From the NCBI RefSeq assembly GCF_041021955.1, contig NZ_CP158375.1:2852001-2916000 (forward strand): a stretch of DNA of 64,000 nucleotides, given 5' to 3'. The position numbers were made by a program, and so were the translations under genes. The notes under the pieces are model-generated. The model was not told the origin of the DNA and ran no database searches. It saw only the letters and a program-made list of their open reading frames with translations. This document shows, in pieces, positions 51,691 through 60,925 of this stretch. The number at the start of each line of letters is the position of its first letter. Within the stretch, counting starts at the first letter, position 1. This DNA is from Caulobacter sp. 73W (GTDB lineage: Bacteria > Pseudomonadota > Alphaproteobacteria > Caulobacterales > Caulobacteraceae).

Positions 51691-53397
51691 TCAGGCGGCT
51701 TCCGGCGTGAAGGCTCCGGCGATGTAGCTGGCCTTGGCCTTGGACCGGCTCAGCTTGCCCGACGAGGTCTGCGGCAGGGCGTGGGAGCCGACGAGTTGCA
51801 CCTTCGCCTCGATGCTGTGACGCACGCGCAGGACGTTGGCGATCTCTTCCACCAGGGCGTTGCGCACCTCGGCGTCCGAGCTGCGGCACTGGGCGAGGAC
51901 GACGATGGCCTCTTCACCTTCGCCGGCCACCGAGAAGGCGGCCACATCGCCGCTGCGCAGGGTGGTGATCTCGGCCTCGGCGGTCCATTCTAGGTCCTGC
52001 GGCCAGATGTTGCGGCCGTTGAGGATGATCAGGTCCTTGGCGCGGCCGGTGATGACGATCTCGCCCTCGACGAAATAGCCAAGGTCGCCGGTGTCCAACC
52101 AGCCGTCCTCGGCCAGCACTTCGGCGGTGATTTCCGGCTGGCGGAAGTAGCCCTTCATCAGGCTGGGGCCGCGCGCGTAGATGCGGCCGACGCGGCGTTC
52201 CGGCAGGATCGCGCCGTTGATGTCGCGCACTTCCAGTTCGTGGTGCGGCAGCGGCGGGCCGCAGCGGGCGAAGGCGCGGGCCGGAGCGTCCGACGTGCCG
52301 GGAACGGCGACGCCGTCATGCTCCAGCTTGTGCAGGTCCAGGGTCTCGGCGACCAGGCCGCCGTCCAGGGGCGCCATGCTCAACGCCAGGGTCGCCTCGG
52401 CCATGCCGTAGCTGGCGAAGTAGGCCTTCTTATCGAAGCCGATCTTGGCGAAGGTGTCGGCGAAGGCCTGCAGCGGCTTCATGCGGATCATGTCGCCGCC
52501 GATTCCGGCCACGCGCCACTTTGACAGGTCGATATGGTCGATGGCGGCGCTCTCGCCGCGGCGGGCGCACAGCTCGAAGCCGAAGCTGGGGCTGTAGGCG
52601 ATGGTGCCGCCGTTCTTGCTGATCAGGTCCAGCCACAGCAGGGGGCGGCGGACGAACGCACCGGTCGGCAGCAGGTCCACCGACATCTGGCTGGCCATGG
52701 GGCTGAGCAGGAAACCGACCATGCCCATGTCGTGATAGAGCGGCAGCCATGAGACGGCGCGGTCTTGCGGCTTCACCTTCAGCCCGTCGCGGGTGATGGC
52801 CACGGCGTTGGCCATCATGGCGCGGTGGGTGACCAGCACCCCGGTCGGGAAGCGCGTGCTGCCCGACGAGAACTGCAGATAGCAGGGGCCGTCCGGCGTG
52901 ATGGCCGGCAGTTCGGCCGAGCCTTGCGGCAGGTCGCGGATCAGGCCGGCGACCTTCACGCCCGCCTGGTCGGCGGCTTCCTTGATCCACTCCTGCATCG
53001 CTTCGGGGCCGAACACGGCGGCGGCGTCGGCCGACTGCAGCAGGCGGGCGATCTGGGCGATGTAAGGCGCGCGGCCCCCCAGGGCGGCGGGCAGCGGCAG
53101 CGGGGCCGGGATCACGCCGGCGTACTGACAGGCGAAGAAGCCGCGCACGAAGTCGCCGTCGGTCTCCGCGACCAGGCCCACGCGGTCGCCGGCCTTCAGG
53201 CCGCTGGCCAACAGGCGCTGGGCCAGGGCCTGGGCGTCCGTGCGCAGGGTCGAATAGGGCAGGGCTTCAACCAGTTCGCCGCGCAGCGAATACAGGTTCA
53301 TGCCGGTCTGGCCGGTGGCGGCGTAATCGAGCGCCTCGGTCAGCGTGGCGAAGTCGGCGAGGCGAAGCGCGCGGTCGGGGGCGGTGGGCGTGATCAT
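51691..53397 (-). CDS. aasR: Fatty acyl-AMP ligase / acyl-ACP synthetase
   Basis: An adenylate-forming enzyme of 568 residues in the fatty-acyl-AMP ligase branch. The P-loop-like motif reads YLQFSSGSTRFPTGVLVTHRA, with threonine where lysine is common. WLPLYHDMGMVGFLL and the DTGDLGYFVEGEIVITGRAKDLIILNGRNIWPQDLEW core are present, as is a C-terminal lysine near KLSRSKAK. It should adenylate a free fatty acid and load it onto AcpR for spt. Its start overlaps the flippase stop by one base (TGATG). Confidence 0.92.
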   Translation of the reverse strand: MITPTAPDRALRLADFATLTEALDYAATGQTGMNLYSLRGELVEALPYSTLRTDAQALAQRLLASGLKAGDRVGLVAETDGDFVRGFFACQYAGVIPAPLPLPAALGGRAPYIAQIARLLQSADAAAVFGPEAMQEWIKEAADQAGVKVAGLIRDLPQGSAELPAITPDGPCYLQFSSGSTRFPTGVLVTHRAMMANAVAITRDGLKVKPQDRAVSWLPLYHDMGMVGFLLSPMASQMSVDLLPTGAFVRRPLLWLDLISKNGGTIAYSPSFGFELCARRGESAAIDHIDLSKWRVAGIGGDMIRMKPLQAFADTFAKIGFDKKAYFASYGMAEATLALSMAPLDGGLVAETLDLHKLEHDGVAVPGTSDAPARAFARCGPPLPHHELEVRDINGAILPERRVGRIYARGPSLMKGYFRQPEITAEVLAEDGWLDTGDLGYFVEGEIVITGRAKDLIILNGRNIWPQDLEWTAEAEITTLRSGDVAAFSVAGEGEEAIVVLAQCRSSDAEVRNALVEEIANVLRVRHSIEAKVQLVGSHALPQTSSGKLSRSKAKASYIAGAFTPEAA

Positions 53398-54746
53398 CAG
53401 TCGGGGTTTCGCTCGCTTGTGACAGCGGTATCAGAGGAGGTGGTTCCAGGATTGAGGCGTTGGCCGCGCCGCAGCGCCCATAGCATGCCCAGGCCCATAA
53501 GTATGCCCGCGCCGACAAGAGCCGCCCCGGCGCCGTTCGGACCCCAGGTGCGAACCACGGGCACCAGCACGCCCAGGTAAAGAACGCAGACCGCCAGACG
53601 GACCCGCAGGGCGGCCCCGGCCTGGCCCAGGGAGACCAGCATCGGCTCCAGCGGCAGGGCCCAGATGGCGACCACGGCGGCGGCGACCTGCCAGACCATG
53701 ACCTCCTCGGCGTCGGCGAAGGCGGGACCCATGACCAGGGTCAGGATCGGCCCGCCGGCGAAGATGGTGACCACCAGCAGCAGGGTGGCGACGCCGCCGC
53801 CCAGCAGGCCCACCTGGATGGCCAGCTTGGTCATGGCCGCCTCGCCCTTGGCGGCGCGCAGGCGGGCCAGTTCGGGATAGAGAGCCGGGATCATCAGCTT
53901 GGCCGGCTTGGCCAGGGCGTCGGCCACCTGCCGGCCCACGCGCCACAGGGCGGCGGGGGCGGGCCCCATGACCGCGCCGACCACCAGCGTGACCACGTGG
54001 GTGAACATCACATCGACCGTGGCGCTGAAATTGGTGGCCCAGGCGAAGCGCCAGACCCCCGGCATGCCCTCGGTCAGCGGTCCCTTCCAGGACCAGTCGG
54101 CCAGCAGCCCGCGCTGGGCCATTTCCCGCACCGAGACGACGGCGAGATAGGCGAACTGAGCCATCGTGCCCGCCGCCCAGACCAGCAGGAACGCTTCCAG
54201 CGGGGCGTTCATCCACCAGGCGATCAGACCGCCGATCAGGCGCACGGCCGACTGGATGGCGAACTGCGCCGACATCAGGTCGAAGCGGTTGAACAGGCGC
54301 AGCAGGCCCAGGGGCGTGGCCGGGGCCATGGCGATGATCGACAGGGCGTAGAGCGCCGCCGCCGGCGCCTGGCCGACGGTCCAGCCCAGCTCTTCGTCGA
54401 ACACGATGGCGCCGGCGACGCCGATCAGCACGCCGACCAGGCCGCTGACGATGTCCAGGAACACCGTGAAGCGCACCACGCGCTGGAAGTCAGTCTTGCG
54501 GTTTTCGGCGAAGGGCGCGGCGCCGTAGTTCAGCACCGTCTGCCAGGATTGGAACTTCACCGCATCGCCCACCAGTTGGGCGAAGGCGTTGATCAGGACG
54601 AGCACGCCCAGACCCGACGCGCCGAGCGCGCGGGCGGCCACCGCCATGTAGGCGAGGCTGATCACTGCGTTTACGACCCGGCCGCCGAGGAGAACCCCCG
54701 TATTGGTCAGGACGCGGCGCAGCAGGCCTGTCGTCGGGATCTGCAC
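53397..54746 (-). CDS. MOP-superfamily lipid/polysaccharide flippase
   Basis: A 449-residue integral membrane protein with about 12-14 hydrophobic segments, of the oligosaccharide flippase (Wzx/RfbX) type. The opening LRRVLTNTGVLLGGRVVNAVISLAYMAVAARALG is typical of the group. The cluster has no glycosyltransferase or polymerase genes, so a plausible cargo is a sphingolipid or its head-group intermediate rather than an O-antigen unit. Cargo is inferred only. It overlaps aasR by one base and is seven bases from the hydroxylase gene. Confidence 0.85.
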   Translation of the reverse strand: MQIPTTGLLRRVLTNTGVLLGGRVVNAVISLAYMAVAARALGASGLGVLVLINAFAQLVGDAVKFQSWQTVLNYGAAPFAENRKTDFQRVVRFTVFLDIVSGLVGVLIGVAGAIVFDEELGWTVGQAPAAALYALSIIAMAPATPLGLLRLFNRFDLMSAQFAIQSAVRLIGGLIAWWMNAPLEAFLLVWAAGTMAQFAYLAVVSVREMAQRGLLADWSWKGPLTEGMPGVWRFAWATNFSATVDVMFTHVVTLVVGAVMGPAPAALWRVGRQVADALAKPAKLMIPALYPELARLRAAKGEAAMTKLAIQVGLLGGGVATLLLVVTIFAGGPILTLVMGPAFADAEEVMVWQVAAAVVAIWALPLEPMLVSLGQAGAALRVRLAVCVLYLGVLVPVVRTWGPNGAGAALVGAGILMGLGMLWALRRGQRLNPGTTSSDTAVTSERNPD

Positions 54747-54752
54747 GAGACG

Positions 54753-55511
54753 TTAGCGTCGGGGCGTGTCGCCCGAGAGCTCGGCGACCCAGGGGTAACG
54801 CTCGGCTTCCTCGCCGTCGTAGCCCAGGTTGAACACGGTCGGGCTGCGGGGACGCTCCTTGGCGCCGTACAGCGTGCCGAGCAGGGCGTCGGGCCAGTAG
54901 GTGATGATCCCGTAGTTGCCATTCTCGTTATGGAAGTGGTGCGCCATGTGCAGCATCTTGATGCGGGCCAGCCACTTGTTCTTCGGGATGTAGTTCAGGT
55001 GCTGAATGCAGTGGCAGAACTCGTACACGCAGGTCATTAGCAGGCCCGTGGCCAGGGCCGTGAACGCCGCGCTCCAGCCGCCGATCAGATAGCCCACCGG
55101 CACCGTGGCCAGCGAGATGGTCGGCAGGGTGTTGGTCAGCGAGCCAAACAGCACGTCCATGCGGTTGGGCTGCTGGTGGTGATCATAGTGGATGCGCTTC
55201 CACAGGGTGGCCGACCACTTCATGCGGTACAGCCAACGGCCGTGCAGGATCCAGCGGTGCAGGCCGTACCAGACGATGGGGTACAGAAGCTGCGCCACAG
55301 CGAAGGCCGCCAGCAGGCGCCAGGGCTGCACGCCGGCGCTGGTCGCCACGGCGCCCCAGATCGCCGCCGCGGACAGCACGAGGTACACGATCACCGCCGG
55401 ATAGGTGAAATAGACGGTGGTCAGGCGCTTCATATCCATGCGCCCGAGGTCGTAGCGCAAGGCGGCGTCGCGGATACGCTCGAGAGCGGCTGGGGTGTTT
55501 TCCTTGGTCAT
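54753..55511 (-). CDS. Sterol desaturase / fatty acid hydroxylase family protein
   Basis: A 252-residue membrane-bound di-iron oxygenase. The histidine clusters that hold the iron are clear: LHRWILH, RIHYDHHQQP, CHCIQHL and LHMAHHFHNENG, between four or so hydrophobic segments. By family it inserts a hydroxyl or double bond into a lipid chain; in this cluster the ceramide acyl chain or long-chain base is the natural candidate. The ATG at 55511 overlaps the upstream stop (ATGA). Confidence 0.9.
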   Translation of the reverse strand: MTKENTPAALERIRDAALRYDLGRMDMKRLTTVYFTYPAVIVYLVLSAAAIWGAVATSAGVQPWRLLAAFAVAQLLYPIVWYGLHRWILHGRWLYRMKWSATLWKRIHYDHHQQPNRMDVLFGSLTNTLPTISLATVPVGYLIGGWSAAFTALATGLLMTCVYEFCHCIQHLNYIPKNKWLARIKMLHMAHHFHNENGNYGIITYWPDALLGTLYGAKERPRSPTVFNLGYDGEEAERYPWVAELSGDTPRR

Positions 55512-56695
55512 GATGGCCGCGTTTGCGCCTTCTCGAGGCATTTCGCAACGGCTTGGGCCGCGCGCAGGGATGAGGGTTCTGGTCGCAGGTCAAAGGTCTC
55601 GGCGAGGCCGGCCTGCTGCTCGACCTCGTATTTCGCCCGTTCCGCGAAGGCGCGGTCCAGGGCGGGCAGGACGTCATCGACGGTTTCAGCCACCGGCCCG
55701 AACGCCCAGTGGCGATAGTCCTGGTTCTCGCGCCAGGCCGCGCCGTGGGCGTTGAGGAACGCCGCCGGCCGGGGCTCGCGCAGGAACTCGTAGATCTGGC
55801 TGCTGACGTCGCCCAGATAGGCGTCCGCCAGGGTGGTGTAGGTCATGTCGATGGTCGCCGGCCCGCCCAAGTCGATGCGGATATTGGGATGGTCCTTGAA
55901 CTTCGCCAGTCTCGCCCGGTCCTGAATGTTGGCGCCGTCGAACAGGCGGATGTGGGGGGCGAAGACAAGATTGTAGCGGTCCTGGGCGGCGAACTGCTCC
56001 AGCACCTGCATTCCCCAGGCCGGCCATGAACTGAGCTTTGGGTCGAAGTGGGGGTTGTAGACCACCGTCGGCTTGCCGTTGTCGAACAGCCGCGTCTGGG
56101 CCGGCGAGATGGCGTCGATCAGATCGAACTTCGGATAGCCGACCACGGCGCAGCACTCCGGGGCGACCAGCCCAGTGTCGACCATGCGGGCGCGGTACTT
56201 GGGGCCCGACGCCATGACCAGGTCAAAGACCCCCAGGCGCGGCTCGAACGGGCCGCCCCGGTCGCCGGCGCCGTGCTGGGTGTAGATCAGCGCAGGCTTG
56301 GTCAGGCCCAGCCGCCGCACCAAGGCGGTGGTCCGCTCCGGCGTGACGAGGGCGTCGTAGCGGCCGAGAACGCGCAGGTTCGCCGCCAGCATCAGCGCCT
56401 TGGGCGGTGTCGAGGCGCCCCGCCGGCGCAGGTTGCGCAGCGGCGCGGGGCCCAGCAGCTTCAGCTTGATCGGCGCGCCGCCCAGCTTGGCGATCACCTC
56501 ACGCAGATAGGTGAGGTGACGGGGCGTCACCGCCAGCGCGTGGACCTCAATGTCCGGCCAGCCGCGCGCCAGCTCCACCGCGATGGTGATGCTGTGCAGG
56601 ATTTGGTGCCACTGGGCGATGTAGAGGAACGCCACGCGGCGCTTGCGTCTGACGGAACTAGAACGCCCCGACGCGCCGCTCTTGATCTGCTTCAC
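55508..56695 (-). CDS. CDP-glycerol glycerophosphotransferase-like protein
   Basis: A protein of about 395 residues (GTG at 56695, or 413 from GTG at 56749). It resembles the teichoic-acid CDP-glycerol:poly(glycerophosphate) transferase family (TagB/TagF). It shows RVAFLYIAQWHQILHSI at the start, YTQHGAGDRGGPFEPRLGVFDLV in the middle, PTVVYNPHFDPKLSSW, and the C-terminal DMTYTTLADAYLGDVSSQIYEFL nucleotide-contact segment. Gram-negative cells lack teichoic acid, so in this setting it may add phosphoglycerol-type units to a lipid head group. It is the first gene of the seven-gene minus-strand sphingolipid run. Confidence 0.82.
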   Translation of the reverse strand: MKQIKSGASGRSSSVRRKRRVAFLYIAQWHQILHSITIAVELARGWPDIEVHALAVTPRHLTYLREVIAKLGGAPIKLKLLGPAPLRNLRRRGASTPPKALMLAANLRVLGRYDALVTPERTTALVRRLGLTKPALIYTQHGAGDRGGPFEPRLGVFDLVMASGPKYRARMVDTGLVAPECCAVVGYPKFDLIDAISPAQTRLFDNGKPTVVYNPHFDPKLSSWPAWGMQVLEQFAAQDRYNLVFAPHIRLFDGANIQDRARLAKFKDHPNIRIDLGGPATIDMTYTTLADAYLGDVSSQIYEFLREPRPAAFLNAHGAAWRENQDYRHWAFGPVAETVDDVLPALDRAFAERAKYEVEQQAGLAETFDLRPEPSSLRAAQAVAKCLEKAQTRPS

Positions 56696-56767
56696 TGGAA
56701 TGCACCGATCCCCACCCTCACGCGGTTCATCCCACACGCGGAGGCGCACGACAATCGCGCGCGAGCC

Positions 56768-57289
56768 TCAGCGGTGCGGCGCGCCCTCGTGGGCCAGAAG
56801 CCAACGCTTGCGCTCCAGCCCGCCGCCATAGCCGGTGAGCGAAGCGTCGGACCCGATCACCCGATGGCAGGGGACCACCACCCCGACCGGATTGGCCCCA
56901 TTGGCGGCGCCGACGGCGCGGACAGCCTTGGGCCGGCCGATGGCGGCGGCGAGGGCGCCGTAGGTGACGGTCTGGCCGGCGGGAATGTCGCGCAACGCCT
57001 TCCACACCGCGCGCTGAAACTCGGTGCCGCCGGTCTCGGTCGCCAGGCCGTCGATGGCCGACAGGTCCCCGGCGAAGTAGGCGGCCAGGGCGCGGGCCGC
57101 GGCGGACGGCGGCCCCTGCCGGGGCTCGATCACCGCCGGCTTGCGGTACTGAGACTTCAACAGCCGATGCATCCGCGCCTCGTACTCGATCCAATCCAGG
57201 ACGCGCAGGCGATCGTGGTCGTCGGTCAGCAGGATCAGCGCCCCGGCAGGGGTGTCCAGGGTTTCGCGGTAGAAGGTCGGGGTGGTCAT
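56768..57289 (-). CDS. ogt: Methylated-DNA-protein cysteine methyltransferase
   Basis: A suicide repair protein of 173 residues that moves the methyl group of O6-methylguanine or O4-methylthymine to its own C141, in the VVVPCHRVIG motif. The preceding FQRAVWKALRDIPAGQTVTYGALA helix-turn-helix and the following GYGGGLERKRWLLAHEG are typical. The ATG at 57289 starts the conserved N-terminal domain. It diverges from the ada-alkA fusion, sharing an intergenic region with a long inverted repeat that probably controls both. Confidence 0.95.
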   Translation of the reverse strand: MTTPTFYRETLDTPAGALILLTDDHDRLRVLDWIEYEARMHRLLKSQYRKPAVIEPRQGPPSAAARALAAYFAGDLSAIDGLATETGGTEFQRAVWKALRDIPAGQTVTYGALAAAIGRPKAVRAVGAANGANPVGVVVPCHRVIGSDASLTGYGGGLERKRWLLAHEGAPHR

Positions 57290-57321
57290 GCGATCATGAT
57301 GGCGCAGCCGCCGTCTTCGCG

Positions 57322-57376
57322 CTGGCGGTTTTCGGACGCGATGCGCGGGCGTACAGACATGTCCGAAAGCCGCCAG
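57322..57376. promoter_or_regulatory. Long inverted repeat in the divergent ogt / ada-alkA promoter
   Basis: Sixteen-base arms CTGGCGGTTTTCGGAC (57322-57337) and GTCCGAAAGCCGCCAG (57361-57376), complementary at 15 of 16 positions, with 23 bases between. The centre-to-centre spacing of 39 bases is close to four helical turns. It is a probable binding site pair for the Ada-type activator encoded downstream. Confidence 0.65.
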
Positions 57377-57408
57377 ACAGGGCGGGCCGCGAAGAGCAGG
57401 CTTCAATC

Positions 57409-58869
57409 ATGGACCTCGATCAAGACGCCTGCTACCGCGCTGTCTCCACCCGCGACGCCCGCTTCGACGGACGCATCTTCGGCGGGGTGAAGACCACCGG
57501 CATCTACTGCCGCCCGATCTGTCCGGCGCGTACGCCCAAGCGCGAGAACATGATCTTCTATCCCTCCGCCGCCGCAGCCCAGGAGGCGGGCTTTCGCCCC
57601 TGCCTGCGCTGCCGGCCGGAGACGGCGCCGGACCTGGGCGCTTGGCGCGGCTCATCCAGCACGGTGTCGCGGGCTCTGGGCCTGATCGAGGCCGGGGCGC
57701 TGGACAATGCCGACGTGGAGACCCTGGCTGGCCGCCTGGGCATGGGCGAGCGGCAATTGCGCCGCCTGTTCAAGAGCCATCTCGGCGCCTCGCCCGTAGC
57801 GGTGGCGCAGACGCGGCGCGTGCTGCTGGCCAAACAACTGATCCACGAGACCCGCCTGCCCATGAGCGAGGTCGCCCTCGCTTCCGGCTTCGGCAGCGTC
57901 CGGCGCTTCAACGAGACGTTCCAGCAACTGTTCGGCCGTCCGCCCAGCGCCTTGCGGCGCGCGCGCGAAGAGGTGTCTTGCGGCCCCCTGGGCGAGGTGA
58001 CGATCCTGCTGCGCTATCGCCCGCCCTATGACTGGAAGGCCATGCTCGACTTCCTGCGCGTGCGGGCGATCCCGGGCGTCGAGGTGGTCGAGGCGGATCG
58101 CTACATCCGCACCATCGATCTGGATGGGGCGCAGGGCCTGGTGTCGGTGGAGCCGGGGGAGGGGAACGCCATGAAGGCCATCATCCGCTTCCCCAAGCTG
58201 TCGTCCCTGCCGGCGATCATCGCCCGGCTGCGGCGGGTGTTCGACCTGGCCGTGGATCCGGACGCCGTGGGGCGGCACCTGTCGGCCGATCCGGTCCTGG
58301 CCCCGCTGATCGCGGCCCGGCCGGGTCTGCGCACGCCGGGCGCCTGGGATGGGCTGGAACTGGCGGTGCGCGCCGTGCTCGGCCAGCAGATCACCGTGGT
58401 CGCCGCCATCAATCTAGCCGGCAAGATGGTCGCCGCCCATGGCCAGCCTCTGAAGCGCCCCGATCCGGACTTCCCCGCCCTGACCCACGTCTTCCCCACG
58501 GCGGAACGGCTGGCGGCGGCGGACATCGCGGCGCTGGGCATGCCCCGCTCGCGCGGCGCGGCCCTGTCTTCCCTGGCCGCGGCGGTGTCGGCCGATCCGC
58601 ACATCTTCAGCGCCCGTCGCAGCCTGGAGGAGGCGGTCGGTCAGCTGAAAGGACTGTCAGGGATCGGGGAATGGACGGCGCAGTACATCGCCATGCGACA
58701 GATGCGCGAGCCGGACGCCTTCCCCGCCGCCGACATCGGTCTTATGCGGGCCCTGGCGGACGAGGCCGGGGTGCGGCCGACTCCGAAGGAGCTGCTGGCG
58801 CGCGCCGAGGCGTGGCGCCCCTGGCGCGCCTACGCCGCCCAGCATCTTTGGGCGGCGGACGCCGCTTAG
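57409..58869 (+). CDS. Ada-type activator fused to AlkA 3-methyladenine DNA glycosylase
   Basis: A 486-residue three-part protein. An Ada N-terminal zinc domain (about 1-75) has four cysteines in GIYCRPICPA and RPCLRCRPE, one of which should accept methyl groups from DNA phosphotriesters. An AraC-type double helix-turn-helix (85-180) follows, then an AlkA-like glycosylase (about 195-480) with the helix-hairpin-helix LKGLSGIGEWTAQYIAM and a catalytic aspartate in FPAADIGL. It should sense methylation damage, activate itself and ogt, and excise alkylated bases. Its stop overlaps that of the convergent antiporter gene. Confidence 0.95.
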   Translation: MDLDQDACYRAVSTRDARFDGRIFGGVKTTGIYCRPICPARTPKRENMIFYPSAAAAQEAGFRPCLRCRPETAPDLGAWRGSSSTVSRALGLIEAGALDNADVETLAGRLGMGERQLRRLFKSHLGASPVAVAQTRRVLLAKQLIHETRLPMSEVALASGFGSVRRFNETFQQLFGRPPSALRRAREEVSCGPLGEVTILLRYRPPYDWKAMLDFLRVRAIPGVEVVEADRYIRTIDLDGAQGLVSVEPGEGNAMKAIIRFPKLSSLPAIIARLRRVFDLAVDPDAVGRHLSADPVLAPLIAARPGLRTPGAWDGLELAVRAVLGQQITVVAAINLAGKMVAAHGQPLKRPDPDFPALTHVFPTAERLAAADIAALGMPRSRGAALSSLAAAVSADPHIFSARRSLEEAVGQLKGLSGIGEWTAQYIAMRQMREPDAFPAADIGLMRALADEAGVRPTPKELLARAEAWRPWRAYAAQHLWAADAA

Positions 58870-60518
58870 CCGACTGCCGGAGCGTCTTGGCTCATGATCC
58901 GCGCGATCTCCTGCTCGCCAACGATGACGCGATCTGCTCCGCTTTGGCGAAGATGTCGTGCTTCGGCCTCCGACTCGCCTCGCGCCACTACCCATAGGGT
59001 CGCGTTCAAGCTTTTGGCCCGAGTGATGATCTGTCCCGCCTCAAGGCTGTTGGGAACGGCGACCACGAGCCGTCGGGCGAGGGCGATGGCCGCGGCGCTG
59101 AGCACCGATGAGCGAGTGGCGTTGCCAAGCACGGTGTCAAAGCCGCTCGCGCGCAGGCTTTCAGCGCGTGCGAGATCTTGCTCGATCACCACGCAGGCTT
59201 GATCGAGACGACGCATTTGCGCGGTCACCAGTTTTCCCACCCGACCATAGCCGACGACGATGACATGGTCGGATGCAGCGGTTCGGTAGGGCTGATAGTC
59301 CAAAGCATCTTCGACTTCCTGCGCCAGGCTTTTTGCGCGCCGCGCGCGCGCCCGATCACCGAGTAAGAAGGCCAAGGGATTGAGCACGATCGAGATCACT
59401 GCGCCGGCGAGAACCAGATCGCTGCCGGCTTGCGGCAGCAGCTTCAAGCTCAGGCCGAGCGTCACGAGGATGAAAGAGAACTCGCCGATCTGCGCCAAGC
59501 TGGCTGAGATCAAAAGCGCGGTCTCTGAAGGTTTGCCAAAGGCCTTGGCGATCGCATAGGCGGCGACGGACTTGCCGATGACGATGATCATCGTTGTCGC
59601 CAGCACCGCCAAGGGCTCGCGTACGAGCACGCTGGGATCCAACAGCATGCCTACGGACACAAAGAACAACACGGCGAACGCGTCGCGTAGGGGCAGCGTG
59701 TCAGCAGCTGCGCGATGGCTAAGTTCTGATTCCTTGAGGATCATGCCAGCGAAGAAGGCGCCAAGCGCAAAGGAGACCCCAAAGAGCGCTGAGGCGCCAT
59801 AGGCGACCCCGATGCCGGCAGCCAAGATCGCCAAGGTGAAGAGTTCGCTCGAACCTGTGCTGACCACACGTTGCAGCAACCAGGGGATCAAGCGGCGACC
59901 CACTATGATCATCAAGGCGGCGAACGCGACGAGCTTGCCAAGGGTGACGCCAAGCGACAACGCCAAGCCGGTCGCTCCACCGCCACCGCCGCCTGAAAGC
60001 GCTTCACCGAGAATCGGCAGCAGAACGAGCGCGAAAATCATGGCGATGTCTTCGACAATCAACCATCCGACCGCGATGTGTCCCGCCCGGGTGTCGAGCA
60101 ACTGACGCTCAGTCAGGGCGCGCAGAAGAACCACTGTGCTGGCGACTGAAAGAGCTAGACCGAATATCAGACCGCCGGCAGGCGGCCAGCCTAGCCACGC
60201 GGCCAGCCCCATCCCCAGCAGCGTAGCGACAACAATCTGGGTAAGCGCCCCGGGGATGGCGATTTTGCGAACCGCAGCAAGGTCGCGGTAGGAGAAGTGG
60301 AGGCCTACGCCGAACATCAGCAAGATGACGCCGATTTCGGCCAGCTCGGCGGCGACCGCCGCGTCGCCGACGAAGCCCGGCGTGTAGGGCCCGACCAGAA
60401 CGCCCGCGGCCAGATATCCCACAATCGGCGATAGCCGCATGCGGCTAGCCAACATTCCAAGCACGAGCGCCGCTGCAAATCCGGCGGCGATCATGGCGAT
60501 AAGCGGCGTGTGGTGCAT
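58866..60518 (-). CDS. Monovalent cation:proton antiporter (CPA2, KefB/YbaL type)
   Basis: A 550-residue membrane antiporter with about 12 hydrophobic segments (1-390) and a C-terminal RCK/TrkA-N domain starting near 415, where VIVVGYGRVGKLVTAQM gives the NAD-binding G-x-G-x2-G. VEDIAMIFALVLLPIL holds the acidic residue expected in the transport path. It should exchange K+ or Na+ for H+, with nucleotide control. The ATG at 60518 follows GGGGAAGG; two upstream ATGs are less likely. Codon third positions are less GC-rich than in surrounding genes, suggesting a different origin. Confidence 0.9.
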   Translation of the reverse strand: MHHTPLIAMIAAGFAAALVLGMLASRMRLSPIVGYLAAGVLVGPYTPGFVGDAAVAAELAEIGVILLMFGVGLHFSYRDLAAVRKIAIPGALTQIVVATLLGMGLAAWLGWPPAGGLIFGLALSVASTVVLLRALTERQLLDTRAGHIAVGWLIVEDIAMIFALVLLPILGEALSGGGGGGATGLALSLGVTLGKLVAFAALMIIVGRRLIPWLLQRVVSTGSSELFTLAILAAGIGVAYGASALFGVSFALGAFFAGMILKESELSHRAAADTLPLRDAFAVLFFVSVGMLLDPSVLVREPLAVLATTMIIVIGKSVAAYAIAKAFGKPSETALLISASLAQIGEFSFILVTLGLSLKLLPQAGSDLVLAGAVISIVLNPLAFLLGDRARARRAKSLAQEVEDALDYQPYRTAASDHVIVVGYGRVGKLVTAQMRRLDQACVVIEQDLARAESLRASGFDTVLGNATRSSVLSAAAIALARRLVVAVPNSLEAGQIITRAKSLNATLWVVARGESEAEARHLRQSGADRVIVGEQEIARIMSQDAPAVG

Positions 60519-60925
60519 CGCCCGTCCTTCCCCCTCGCAAGGCAGTCTCAACGGCGGCGCCCGGTCGGGATGCGCCATCGCCATCATTGGAAGCTGGAGG
60601 CCCGGTAGAGCCGGTGTAGGTCTTGTTCAACGCTCCCCATGCCAGAAAGTCTCGACGGACTGCGGGTGGCCAGGCTGCGGGAGGAAGCATCTTGTCGCTG
60701 CTCTCAGCTTAATGACGCCGAGCGGTCGCATTTGGACGCCGCGCACCCATATGAGGAATGCGCCATCGAATGCGTGCCGCCACTCAAGCGGTCGATCGCC
60801 TTCGATGCGGCGCCCTGTCCAGAGATCATGATGCACCCACTTTTGGTGGTGACGGAGCTTGCAGTCGGCGGCTCGCGGCGATTGTGTGCGGGTGTGGCGG
60901 TTATCGTCGGCAAGACGGTGCGGTC
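60519..60925. other. Gene-poor stretch of about 400 bases upstream of the antiporter
   Basis: No gene can be supported here. Frames are open on both strands (for example plus 60639-60929, whose TGA overlaps the next ATG), but they lack a ribosome-binding site, domain or consistent codon bias. Composition is less GC-rich than the rest. Some of it may be a decayed gene. Confidence 0.5.
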
